From: Glandiceps talaboti
Lineage: Eukaryota; Hemichordata; Enteropneusta; Spengelidae
Length of the DNA stretch: 64,000 bases
Assembly: GCF_964340395.1 (NCBI RefSeq)
Contig: NC_135560.1
Coordinates: 6,996,598 to 7,060,597, forward strand
Direction: 5' to 3'
Shown here: in pieces, positions 39,201 to 53,700 of the stretch
Layout: the number at the start of each line of letters is the position of its first letter
Numbering within the stretch: the first letter of the stretch is position 1
Made by a program: the position numbers and the translations under genes
Notes under the pieces: model-generated
Database searches by the model: none
What the model was told of the DNA's origin: nothing
Seen by the model: only the letters and a program-made list of their open reading frames with translations

Positions 39201-42200
39201 TGGACAATGTGAAAACACAGACGGCTCCTACAGATGTCAATGTGACTATGGTCTAACATTAGATAATACTGGGACAAGATGTCTGGGTAAGTTCCTTCAA
39301 GCTGTAGTGTATATTTTTAGAACAACTACACAAAGGCACTATCAGTAGAACTATAGGTTCAAGTCTTGGTGGCAATGTTCATAGGAATATTTAGTTGGAG
39401 GTTGGAATGTCCCTTGGGGTGTTTCCTTAGGCAGTTTTTGAAGAGAAATGATCTAATGCTTGGTAACGAAAGTCAGTCTAAAAACTGATATTTGGTCAAA
39501 AGAAAGTAAAAATTGTCAATGATGTGAATTATCTTTGAAAGTACCAAATAATGACTATGTAGCAGTTTTTTGAATTTGTAAAAATTGTGATAGTTTCTAA
39601 TTTCAAAAACATTATGCTCGAAGCACCTCTCACTTCCTCACTTCTGTGGTGTTTTATTGACCAATAAAATTGTGTTTTCAATCCCAGGTTTCAATCCCAG
39701 GTTCTCACATTAGTGTGACTGTATCAATGTAGTCAGGATTACATAGCATTATATATATGGTCTTGGCCAGAACACTTTTGCATCGCTAAATTTTAATCTG
39801 TATCCAACCTGAGCCATGTGAATATCTCTCTTTCCCCAGATTTGAGAAGTGCAGCCTGTTATCTGGATTATGAAGATGGTAGATGTGATTACAGTCTACG
39901 TGGTCTGTTCAGACAAGCAGAATGCTGTTGTACTATAGGTCAAGCCTGGGGTATTTGTGATGAATGCCCAAGACAAGGAACTCGTAAGTTGTTCACTACT
40001 TTTACAATATATTGAAGTCATGCATGCATAAACATCAAAAGGACAGTCACAGACTTCACCACCTAGTTCCATCTCCGAATCATGACAAGTATCCTACACA
40101 ATCCAATAGAAAAGTCATTTCCAATTGTAGGACAAAGTGAAGAGAAAACAGTCCTGTTGTATATATAGCATTAGATTGGTTGAGTAATAATAGTGTGTTG
40201 CAGTGTTTTGTTTATTTGTTTGTTTGTTTGTTTGTTTATTTTTATTATTTATGTATCCTTATTGACTTCATTTTAGTGTTTGTGTACCTGTCTTTTATTT
40301 TGTTCCTCATAGCTGACTTTTTAATTTTAATGACTGTACTTTGTATTTTATTAGCCTTTTACAACTTTTAGGACTTGTTTTATTGATCAACTCATTTTTT
40401 GTTTCTCAACTTGTTTATTTTACTGATACGTGAACTCAAGCAATTTGACCAATTTATTTTTGGTCACAATTTTGTTTTACTTAACCATGTATTATTAATA
40501 TATAATATTATTTAATTATCACTTCATATCCCTAAAGAGGACGTGGAATCAAGGATTTATTTATGTATTTTGATGGTGTACAAAATTATGATTTATAATA
40601 GTTTTATTGTGTTTTACTTCAAAATAGTTAAATATGAAACATATTGCTTAAAGAACGTGTCAAACTATACCTACGTTAATTCCAAACAAAATATCAAAGG
40701 TTATGAAATTTAATAAACTGAGTATATATATAAAACATCAGAGATAATGAAATTTATTTACAAGAAATTTATCCTTCCAAATTATTATTTTTATTGTAAG
40801 AGGTGAAGGTCTTATGTTTTTAAAATGGACTTTGAGACACTAATCGCTTAGCTTGAGAAAATGCCAAATAAAAAGATTTTTGCTATCAACCAATGCAAAC
40901 CTAGTTTATTTTGTTGTCATGCTACACAGTCATTATTACAATCATAACAACAGGCACTTGCATCTAATGTTTAATACATTTAGTAAATGACTACATGAGA
41001 TACCATCATTGATTATGTAATGTATGTATTAACAGCTGAATATGGTGCACTGTGTCCAAGGGGACCAGGATTTGCTGATGTCAGACCAATCTCTGTCATC
41101 ATTGAAGATCAACGCCCACAAGTTACAGGTAAACCTGATAAGGGTGACCATAGTCAATGCTATGTTTCTCATTGTAACACCTTGAAAATGATGAGTTTAT
41201 AATAGTCAGTTAAAAAAATAAAATAAAATAAGTATGTGTACATGTTAGTGATACTTTCAATTCATAATTGTTCTTTAACAGTCTGAATTACTTAGAATTG
41301 CCAAAGTCAGAAAGAAACTTGGAACCATTTGTTGCGTTGAAAGTCTCAAATTTCGGCAATAAACAATAATTTTTATCAGATATATGCTTTTGGGGTTGGC
41401 ATCTTACCATCAGTGATGTTGTGATTTTTACCTTATCCTGACATAGAGGGCATCCATTTTTAGAAATTATTTTGCCAGATTGACAGCTAGTGATAGTAGT
41501 GTAGCTTTAATACCATACCTGTTTTTCCTTTGTCACTCAATAGATGTCAATGAATGTGCCAGATTTCCCTCATTGTGCAACAATGGCCAGTGCCGTAATA
41601 CCATTGGAAGTTTCAAATGTGAATGCGGAAATGGATTTGCTCTGGATATCACTGGAAAGAATTGTACAGGCAAGTGAAGTCAAAGTTTTTTGGGGTTTTT
41701 GGGACTTGTGACATCAGTGTGCTATGTAGCCTGTATTAAAGTGAGATTGTACTCCTAGCATTTTATGTAAGACAGGATCCAGACTGTCAAATGATACTTG
41801 TCTTGTTAATGTTCTGATGAGATAAGGTAACATAGCAAAGGATAAAATGTAGATGTGTAGTGCAGTGAATTACACTGACTTCAAGGGTAACCCACGTGCC
41901 TATACAAGTCACAATTTCTTTATCCAGTAACCATACCCACCTTAAATTTCCTTCTACTGCATAGAAAATAAACAATTTACAATTTCAAACCTGCCCTCAC
42001 CAGCATTGATATCACCAATCTCATAGATCATGCTCACCTGAATATTGGTGAGATCTAAAGGACGCTGTCAGTGGGACATCTGTATGTTGATACTATTCTT
42101 GTTGGATGTGTACATAGTATAGAAGTAGAAGTAGAAAATATAGGTGTATTGATTATGTTGTCTTTTTTTTGCCTGGTAGATATTGATGAATGTCGTATAA

Positions 42201-45200
42201 TTCGTGGTGTTTGTGGTAATGGTACCTGTGTCAATATCCCTGGTAGTTTCATGTGTGAATGTCTACCTGGATTTGAATCCTCCATGATGATGATGGTCTG
42301 TATGGGTAAGTACACCATTATGTTCTAATGGCTTTTCTCACTGTGAGTGAGTTCTTGGTACCTGCAATAGAATTCTACTACGTAGGTTTGTCATAAAAAT
42401 AATGGCAGCTATTGGATTTGTTCAACACCATAACTTCCGCTCCATGCGCTCCACATGCATTACTATAGGTGCACATGTGAAGAAATCGAATGTCTCGTTC
42501 TATTTTGAAATTTGACCCTCTAGCGTATTGCAAATGCCGAGAATTATATGCAGTGCCGCCAGTGGGCTTTTTCTGCACTAGCAACATGTCTCCCATGATT
42601 CATTTCATGCTGCCATTTTAAGCAAGTTGCTTTCTGTTCAACATTGGCTTATCATATGATAAGAAAAGATGACATATAGCTTTATTACAGCCGCATAAAA
42701 AATTGACAATTCTGTTTGGGTATATAAGTGTAATAAAGATATTAAAGAACACTACAATGAAATTGGATATGTGTGTATCATCTGTGATTTGTAGCTATCC
42801 ATAACATAATATGTTATAAACAAATCTCATAAATGAACATTCAGGTACAATGTATAGAATAGACACTGCTTGAAGTATAAACAATGGGGCATATTCAGTC
42901 ATCAGGTGCAGTCAACGGAGCTGTTCTTGCAAAAAGCTGTTTTTGCAAAAAGCTGTTCTTGCACAATTTTTCAGTGGGCAGGCAATTGTTTTCAATCGGT
43001 AGCAGGAGGGGAGCAAACAAGAGAGAAGGACAGAGGAGAAGTCCTCATTTTGATATAGTGGGAGGGGAAAACATGGGATGGGGGGGGGGGGCACACATTG
43101 TGTACGTCAAAATGAATTGTTGGTATAGTGGAAAGCACAATCATTTCCCTAGTCAGGAGTGGGTAATCATTCACAATATTTTGCAGACATTGCGCTGGTA
43201 GGCAAGTTGAAACCCAGTGGGAGGGAGGGCAGATATCCTTCATCATCAGTGGAAGGGGCACATACGAACAACTAAACACCCTTCCCACAATTTCTTTCAC
43301 AGTTCTAATAAAACATCGTTTTTTGTCTTAATATATAGTTAATGAAAACCACAAATCTGCCTGTTAGCTGCACCAGAGATATCACATGTACACAATATTA
43401 TTATGATGTGTAATGTTACTTTTGAAAAGCCTATAAGTGTTATTATTATGATTTTTTTTTTCCCAATTTTATTTTATTTGTACCTTTAACAAATCCCCAG
43501 GGTTTTGTTACGTGTAATCAATAAATAAATAAATAAATAAATAAATATTCTAAAAGCCATCTGATTTGTGGATATCCGTAACACATATTTGATATGAATC
43601 AATCTCATGAATGAATATCTCTGATTATTTAAACATAGTTATCACATGTCATAGCCCTAATAATGAATCAAACACAGCAAGGAAAACCTGTCATGGAATG
43701 CAGTTAACTTTTAAAATGTATAAACGTATTCAAATGCCCCCATCTCCACCCATTCTTCCCTAACACGCACACACAGAGCTGATGTTTAACAATGCAATGA
43801 GTTTGAAAACAAATAAATGATATAACCTGAGCAGAATGTTTTTACTACTCCATTGTAGAGTGGCAACACCAATTAATGTTTTGCTACTCTTTCCATAATG
43901 AATTAGAAAATCTACATTAGGCTTAAATTGCAAAAATGACTGAACACCTGTTGCAGTCTTCTGAATATACCCCAGTAATTAGTTTAATTAGACACTTGCT
44001 CCTAAAATTTCAATGTTTAGTTTGGTGTTAAGTTATGAGTAGTGTATTTACTTGTTTATTTGTCTCTATTGGAGGATCAGATTTGCCCATTTTTTGGCAT
44101 GTATCTCCAGCTAATAGGCCAAGTCAATTCAATACTTATGTCAACAACTTGAGTGTTTGCTGTCCAGGCAATATCAAGGTTTGTTTTGCCAAGAATTATA
44201 TAACCTTCAATTAGTACCCTTGACCTCATTCAATCAGTCAAAGTTTCAACTCAGAGATGTTGAAGTTCACATCCACTTGCCCCTCCCTCTCCATGACTAT
44301 ACATGTGTGTAACTGCAATCTAGGAATATATATGAAGTGCCCATGCTTGTCTTAACTTTAATATTCCTTGTCCTGCTCTGTGTCAGAACATCTTGTATGT
44401 ATATTGAGCATGTTATTTCCATTGATTACACTGCAGACATCAATGAATGTGAGCGACAACCCAGTCTGTGCAGAGGAGGTTCCTGTATGAATACTGAAGG
44501 CAGCTTCAAATGTATCTGTCCTAAGGGTAAAGAGATGTCAAGAGATGGAAGATCATGTAAAGGTAAGAACAACTGTGATAATGAATGTATAGATAGCAAA
44601 GTACTGAAAGATACTGTTTTGGGTTTAAAGTGGCAATATCAGTGAGGATTGGGTATTTATTTTGAATTTTGAATTTATTTCCTACTTGAAAAATCAAAGT
44701 GAAACAACAAAGACCGAGTCTGTGTTTGTCACTCAATACATTGCAAAAAGCTAAAAAAAAAAAAAAAAATGTGTAAAAAGTTTGTTATTGTACTGACAAT
44801 AACAAATATTGTACACATTTATTTAATCTTTTGCCATTTATTGAGTTACAAACAAGGACTTGGCACATGTTGTTTCATGTTGATTTTTCAAGTAGGAAGC
44901 CATGATGAAATTGTTTTATAAATGAAAAATCCAAAATAAATATCCAATCCTCATCCGTATGGCCACTTGAAAGGTTCACTCTTGCTATACAAAGGTTATA
45001 CACAAGCAAGTCAGCTTTTTAGCTCTTAGCTTTCAATCTGTCCTGTTAGTCATCCTCATCAGAATGGTCATCAACTAGGAGAAATTGAAAGCCCATTGCT
45101 AAAAAGTTGAACTGTGTTATGTGATTTGACCTGCAACGTATGTGGCATTTCAGGTTGGAGTTGGAGTTGAGAGATTTAATGGTTGAATAGTTAAAGAACT

Positions 45201-47762
45201 TCAAGTTAAGAAAATTGATTTACCTTAGTAGCTAGTGAATATTTTTAGTCAGGTTCATTCTAGCTGTTACAAGACATTTTATACTTCTTGATGAGTTTTG
45301 AAGAACCTTGGATCAGACAAATGATTTACCACATTTTGCATTTCTTTGTAAAATGTAACTTGCTATTTTGATGTTTTTTCTCTGCTGTTGTAATATAATA
45401 ACAATTATTTCCTTTTATATAATTAAGTTTTTCTTTGCTTTTTTCCTTTGAACTTAAAATGAACTGTAAACAGTATATCAGTATACAACTGGACCAGAGC
45501 TTTTACAATAATCATTGCAATGAGTTTATAAGTTTGATTACCCAGTGATAGCATTGTTTGTTCTGTACGTCAAATGAATAGATGTATACAGAAATACTAT
45601 ATAGCCTTTTAACAGATAATACAACATTCTCCATAACATTAGTGCATTGAACCCCTGGTGTCAATTATGTGTCTTCCATGACAAAAAAGGTAATTGGAGT
45701 GCATGTAGTTCTTTTGAAATTTGTTTGTTCTGTCAGAACAATATAACAGGGGATGCAGAGCCATTTCGCAAACTTTGTATTCTCCATGAACAAGGTACAT
45801 GGGGGCGTTGATCCTTCTTCTAATTTCTGTGTTGTCCTCGAACCAGTCAAAAGATGTGCTGGGACTGCTAGTAATTTTGATGTCCCACACTCAAAATTTC
45901 TATTAAGTGAAAATTATATCAGGCTCTCCTGTGAAAAACTGCCAAGGAGGAATACTGCTAACGCCTACTCATTCCTTTGTTGCAATTTGATGTGGGCAAC
46001 ATTTGTGAATGTGACTTCTTATAATAAATAATAATTTGATTTCTTAAAAAGTGCACTATACTATATCTCAATACTCTTTACATTGCTAAAAATGTACATA
46101 ATGGATACAATGACAATGACAATGACAAGGACAATGAAAATTACAACAATTTAAGTAGCTAAATGAAATATTACAAAGTTTAGGAAACTAAGATGACAAT
46201 AACAATTACAACAATTTAAGTAGCTAAATGAAATATTACAAAGTTTAGGAAACTAAGATGACAATAACAATTACAACAATTTAAGTAGCTAAATGAAATA
46301 TTACAAAGTTTAGGAAACTAAGATGACAATAACAATTACAACAATTTAAGTAGCTAAATGAAATATTACAAAGTTTAGGAAACTAAGATGACAATAACAA
46401 TTACAACAATTTAAGTAGCTAAATGAAATATTACAAAGTTTAGGAAACTAAGATGACAATAACAATTACAACAATTTAAGTAGCTAAATGAAATATTACA
46501 AAGTTTAGGAAACTAAGATGACAATAACAATTACAACAATTTAAGTAGCTAAATGAAATATTACAAAGTTTAGGAAGCTAAAATGACAATAACAATTACA
46601 ACAATTTAAGTAGCTAAATGAAATATTACAAAGTTTATGAAGCTAAAATGACAATAACAATTACAACAATTTAAGTAGCTAAATGAAATATTACAAAGTT
46701 TAGGAAACTAAGATGACAATAACAATTACAACAATTTAAGTAGCTAAATGAAATATTACAATGTTTAGGAAGCTAAAATGACAATAAAAATTAGAACAAT
46801 TTAAGTAGCTAAATGAAATATTACAATGTTTAGGAAGCTAAAATGACAATAACAATTACAACAATTTAAGTAGCTAAATGAAATATTACAAAGTTTAGGA
46901 AACTAAAATGACAATAACAATTGCAAGAATTCACATGGCTAAAATGGTAAATATTACAAAGTAAACAAGGCTAAAATGACATTATTTACAACAATTTTCA
47001 TGGCTAAAATGATAAATATTACAAAGGTTATGATGCTAAAATGACAACAATTGCATGACTTAAATGATAAAAATTACAGCTTAGATGAAGATAAAAATAG
47101 CTCCGTAATCATACCTGGACGTATTGCTTTATAAAGAGGTGCATTTTATGATTGCTTCTTATGTTAATACTGCTTGTTAAAGTTCGAATATATTAAAGCA
47201 GACATACATGTAAAACCAACCAAAAGTGGAATCGTGAAACCATCACAATTTTGTATTGATGTATTGCCATTATTATTATTACATTATTACAAATATTCAA
47301 CTTCTATAACTGCTAACATGTGATATCGTTATCTCAATTCTTTGGTAGATATTGATGAATGTTCAGCTGGTACTGGTATCTGTTCCAATGGTAAATGTCT
47401 TAACACCCTGGGAGGCTATATGTGTATGTGTGATCCTGGATACACACACACAACTGATCAACAATCCTGTGAAGGTAAGAAATGGAGAAAATTAAAACTT
47501 TAAATAGTGGCATTGTGAGAATGAATGTTCATGGACTCTTCATTCATTGTAAATGAAAATTTCTACGTGCAGAGGTGGAATTGAATCACAGATTTTCACA
47601 GATGTCTTGTTAGCATCATCAGGGGTGTGCACAATGGCCTTAAAAATTTTGTCATATGTCTGGAGCGACATGTGAAATGTGTTTGAGTGATAAGGCAGGG
47701 ATCATGATGATTTCATCATGATTTATGTTTGTGTGTTTTTGGTGGATGTGTATGCTTCCTTC

Positions 47763-47794
<32 letters not shown>

Positions 47795-50700
47795 ATGGAA
47801 CATGCAGCTTATAAAATTCAATTACATACTTATATATCAATTCTAATATTCTAGTCTTTGCAGTACTAGGTCGATTGTCATTACAATGTTACTTTGATTG
47901 TTGTGATTAGTACCTACTACTCCTGTGTTGTAGTTCAAATACATAATAAACATCAAGTCTGTAAAATCCGTCAATGTTCCAATGCTGAGTGGACCGATTT
48001 CTAGAGATTCAGTCATGTGAATCGACTGAAATCCCAAATGTCGGGTGCTCTCACACACATTGGCCTACCCACTCTCGAGAGGGTTGAACGACATACACAA
48101 CAGTGTACTAAACATCAACAACTGGGTTTCAGTTTCATATAGGTGTGATTTTGTTTGTGAAAGTAGGAGAACCTTGAGATTTGTTTAACAGTAGTGCAGT
48201 AGTTAGATTTTGAATTAATTAACTTCTAGTTTTCTAACATAGCAAGGCATTCTCACAATTGTCTACATAAGGGTAGGTGGAATTACAAATCACTTGGTAT
48301 CAACTATGCTCACCCTCTTTGAGGACATATAGTATATTGAAGAAATGAAGAGTAGTGTCAGAGAAGGAAGCTTTATATACGTATGTACAATAGTCAGTCT
48401 ATGAGATACATGTTGTGCAGCACTATCAACCACAAGTGGTTGCTGATAATGTCGCTGAACACGTTGTATCCTGCAGACTAGTACAATTGTGTGTTGAGAA
48501 CAATGAATAGAAAGTCATCATCAAAGCTGTTCATATCATCTTACTGAACATGTAATTTTGGTTTTAACATTTGATCTTTCGGTAATAAGTTGATCCATTG
48601 TGTGCCCTCATGTACATGTATCTATAGTAAATCATTTGATGTTTTGTTTTCATTCAGATATTGATGAATGTACTGACAATAATGGTGGCTGTGAAATGAT
48701 GTGCGTCAACAATCCAGGAAGCTATGAATGTGTCTGCCACGATGGCTTTTCAATCATGGGTGACGACAAAAGTTGTCTGGGTGAGTATGTTACATCGGTC
48801 ATATCTTAATTTTTTCAATATTCTCTGATGTGATGCAAAAATAATGCTATTCAACCATTGGACAAATCTGGTTTACTTTCTCTGGAAAACCATAATATTA
48901 ATTGTCTTTCCTTTCATTATGATTACCTGATCATGAGCCCTTACAATGCCATGTCTGCATGTATACGGCGAGTCCCTTCCTAGTTCCCACGCCGTGTCTA
49001 CATATATGCAGACAAGTTACTCTTTTGCATAAGGCCAATTTTCACCTCTTCACCTCATATCTGGGTAAATTATTCAATTAACAATATATATGTAATGTGT
49101 GGATAAAAAAATAGGATCAGTTGTATGTTTTATTTTTCCTTTCAAGTTAAAGTTGATAATTTTAGAATAAGCAAGATCCTACTCTGTAGTGGAAAAAGTC
49201 ATTGGCCTGGGGAGTCTTGCATGAAAAGTTCTTGGCCTAGGGAGTCTTTTTGCATGAAAAGTCTATGGCATATCGTTTCGCCAGTCTGTAAGGTATGCAA
49301 GAACAGGATGCCCCTATGCATCAGTCAACCTCTTTCACTTAGCTGATAACATGTTGCATAGTAACTTTTTTCAGTATTTTGAGATAGTGGTAAAATACAA
49401 ACTTATGAAAAAATATCATTTATTTGATTTACTCTAAAAGAAAAAATGTGACATAAATCTCAATATCTTGACATAGCTTGATGAATTTTTTTGAGATGTG
49501 TCATGTTTCAACTCATATTTTGTAATTTTTTTGAGATGTGTCATGTTTCAACTCATATTTTGTTGCGTCTTCTGGTAGTATTGCTTGCAGTTTTATGGAT
49601 TAGTATGTGAATCACAACGCTTATTCCATGGTAGGTTTTACTTAAATCTCACCCAGTCTTCAAAATACAAAACAAATTAGAAACTTTCATAGCATGTCTT
49701 TGACTATTTTGGGGTACAAAAAGCAATATATAAATTTCTGTAACATTTTGTTTGTTGATTAATTCTCCACAGATATTGATGAGTGTCTGGAGAATCCACA
49801 GGTATGTGAAGGAGGAAGTTGTACCAACACAGAGGGTGCCTATGAATGCATTTGTTTTGATGGTTTCAGACCGTCCCCAGATGTCAAAAGCTGTGTAGGT
49901 AAGAAACCCCAAACTGTCATCATTTGTAAGGTCAGCAAACTGATAAGTATGACATGGTAACACATTAGTACAGTAAGGAAGACTATAAGAATTACAGAGT
50001 GGTTTCTGTAATACCCAGGAATATGTATGTTTTCACCTTGTATCACATAAACCAGTTTTGATTAAGGCCGGGGTTTCAAACTCCAGGTTATCACATTAGT
50101 GTTATCTTTTCAGGGAAGCAATAAAGATTACAGAAGATCTTTCCCTTTTTTCTGGACCAAGTTTTTCTACAAACAACTGTTTTTCACACCGAGATTTTAA
50201 TCCTAATCTGAACCAGGCCTTTAAAGGCCCAAGATTCAATCCCAGTTTTTAACATTTAATAGTGTTATCTTACCAGTGAAGCCATAAAGATTACATGGGA
50301 TTTTTTCTTTTGTTCAAGACCCAACTTTTTCTACAGCTCTGACATACAACTGTTTTTTACACCTAGATTCTAATCCTAATCTGAACCAGGCCTTTAAAGA
50401 CCCAAGATTCAATCCCAGGTTTTAACATTAGTGTTATCTTATCAGTGGAGCCATAAAGATTAAATGGGATTTTTTCTTTTGTTCAAGACCCAACTTTTTG
50501 TACAGCTCGGACATACAACTGTTTTTTACACCTACATTTTAATTGTAATCTGAACTGGGTCTTTCACTGTTGTCTAATAGTAGTAAAATGAAATCCCTAT
50601 GAAGATACTAGACTTTGTAGATATATAAATTACTATTAAATCTCAAGTAATTCACATGAAGGTGTATTTAAGAGCACCCACAATAAGTGAGAACATCAAA

Positions 50701-53700
50701 TATGTATGTTATGGGGTGTTAACCTATTCCCTGACCTAATCCTAGCCATTTACTCCCTAGCTGTGTGCTCTTTGTACTGTCAGTCCACTTTTCATCATAA
50801 TTGCCAAATTCTTCTCATAATCATACAATTTCTATATTGTTCTTTTCATAGATGTGGATGAGTGTGGCTTCAATCAGAACATTTGTCTGGCGGGTCAATG
50901 TGAGAACACCCAAGGTTCCTTTATGTGTCTTTGTGATCCTGGTTACTCTACTCAGCCTGGAAGAATGGGCTGTGTTGGTAAGTATTTAGTAAACTCTGAC
51001 ATTATTTTATCACATAGTACACAATCTCCCCCCCCCCCCCCCTTCCTTTTAATAGTAATCATCATTGCAACGGTACAGCAACAGGGGAGGGAAACACTAA
51101 ACAGAGAAGAAAAACAACATAATAGCAGAAATCTCTCATACAGCTTCTCACTTCTTTCAAAATATCTTTTGTCGTGAACTGTACATTCCAGTTTGAAGAT
51201 TGAACAGAAATTAGCAGCCTCAAAATAAGACACAACAAGATATAATTATCATTCATAATCTTCAGCTTGCTGTTTCAAGTACTTCTTTAGGTTGAAGTTT
51301 TATGAGTTTATCTCTAGACAACCTAGCCTGTTGGTAAACCATCAAAATAAACTGTTGTTCAAAACATGAAATTTAAAATTGTTATCTGAAATGTTTGACA
51401 ATTTACTTTAGTTCTTTGCAACTAGTAAAAGTATTCAGTATTAAATGTTGTATCTAGTCACACTGACATCTCTTATTGTGCCTTTTAATCCGTCAGATAC
51501 CAATGAATGTGAAGCTGGTCTACATAACTGTGCTATCAATGGCAAGTGTTCAAATACCAAAGGCTCTTTCAGATGTCTCTGCAACCCTGGATTCTTTGGT
51601 GATGGAGTTAACTGTATTGGTAAGTTGAATCATTTCTAAAAACAACCCGACCCACCCTTTTTGTGTAATCTTGCTATAGTTGTCCTACAGTGCATAAACT
51701 GAAAATCGTTGAAGAAAAAAGGGACAAACATGTATTTCAGTTTCTGAAAGTTAATACTGTTAAAAAGAGATAATGTAATGGTCTCTCAAAAAGAATTACA
51801 GGATTCTAAACACTCTAACTCTCCCTAGTCACAAAGCTTCATTTAGTGCTCATTATGTGCTTTAAGTCATAGAGAAACTGGTGGGTAAAAACCGTGACAA
51901 TATGTGCACTGTAGTTCTAGAATGAGGCAATATTCAATTTTGGTGTCAAAATGTGCAGGGTCCAAACTTTTTACCACTGGTTTATAGTAATAATTATCAT
52001 CATCAATACATTATTCCTTTCAGATGTGGACGAGTGTACTAGTGAGTCAGATGACTGTCATGAAGATGCTGAATGTACCAATACCCCTGGGTCTTACCGT
52101 TGTCAATGTAAACCTGGTTTTGATGGAAATGGCTTAGAATGTTTTGGTGAGTCAATATTTTGTACTCCATGTTATACTTTAAGTTCAGTGGTCATCTGAT
52201 ATGTATGTGTACACTTGAAATGTGTTTGTTTGTTGACAAATTCATGGATCGCATCTCGCTGCAATCACTATGTACCCATATCATATATTATTGTAACAAA
52301 CTGTAAATATGTTTCATGTTGATACATTATCATATTCTATTTGATTTTGATACTTTGTAACACCCTACAATATAAGTATTGTATGTTGTTACATTATAGC
52401 ATAGTAGGATATTTTGCATGACATGTTGATACATTGTATTTGATATTTTGTAATGTACTATGATATATGTGTTGAGGCATATACCATTATAATTTGTATT
52501 TGACACATTGTAACATTCTAATGTTGTATTTTGATACATTGTACACACATTATAATGTGTTTTGATACTTTGTTGCAGATATTGATGAGTGTAGCCAGGA
52601 TTCCAACCTATGTAATAATGGCCAGTGTCTGAATTCTCCAGGCAGTTATCAGTGTGAATGTGACATGGGCTTCTATCCTTCTGACAAAAATGATAGATGT
52701 GATGGTAAGTACTTATCACAGTATTCTAAGCATTTCACCTTCATTCTGGTAATTTGAATGTCAGGTATCTTTGAACTCTTGACATATGTCTGCCTTTAAA
52801 ATGAGATGATCAGTTTATTGTCTTGTGTCTTGGTACCCAAACAACTACCAACACTTCCGAGACCCTGTGTTTTTGACCATTCTCTTTTACTTTAATTTCA
52901 AGACATCGATGAGTGTGCCGATTTCCCCAATCTATGTGTGTTTGGCCGTTGTATCAATCTACCAGGCCAGTTCAGATGTGAATGCCAAGTAGGATATGAA
53001 CTGGATGAAGGCAGAGCCAACTGTACAGGTATGTATTATTATCACTACTTGTATTCTGCCCTTGGTGTAGTATTTTGTATGCTATATGATAAAAGTGAAA
53101 GGGTAATAAAGTATTAATTGTACATAAAGCCATGAAAATTTTTTCCAATATGCCAGGCCAGAAAGTTCTCTTTTTATCAGGAGCTTGGGATTAGCTTGTA
53201 ACAAGTGTGTTTTGAAAAATTATAGAATCCGTAAAGTAAGAAAACTGGAAACGAGATAAAACATATGAAGAGACATACGTAAAGCCACAAGAAATATTTA
53301 TGGATGGAGACATGCTATTGAAGCCAGCAAATCTTTTTTCTAGTCCTCACCAGAAATTTCATTTTTCATCTGGAGATCAGGCTGTATGAATGGTAAAAGT
53401 GAGAAAGTCCTTAAATGAAGTTCTTCAGCTAAACTAAAATGAATTATTTTCTTCTTGTCAGATGTCAATGAATGTCTGAATGCAGATGTGAACTGTCTTG
53501 GAGGAATTTGTACTAACTCATTTGGCAGCTATACATGTACTTGTCCTCCCAACTTTGTACTTGGACCAACAGGAAAAGGATGTATAGGTAAGATTTCCAA
53601 ATATTTCTTCCTGACACACTTTCATCTCGATTTGCCTGTATACTTACCATGTGATTGTTGTATCAGAAAAAAGACGTAGTCAAGTTTTTAAAGGCCAGAG

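Noticed and set aside
41672-41680. Use of the next GT (41674) as exon 24 donor
   Set aside because: It would leave phase 2 and shift cbEGF12 out of frame, while the GC site keeps phase 1 and fits the GC donor consensus.
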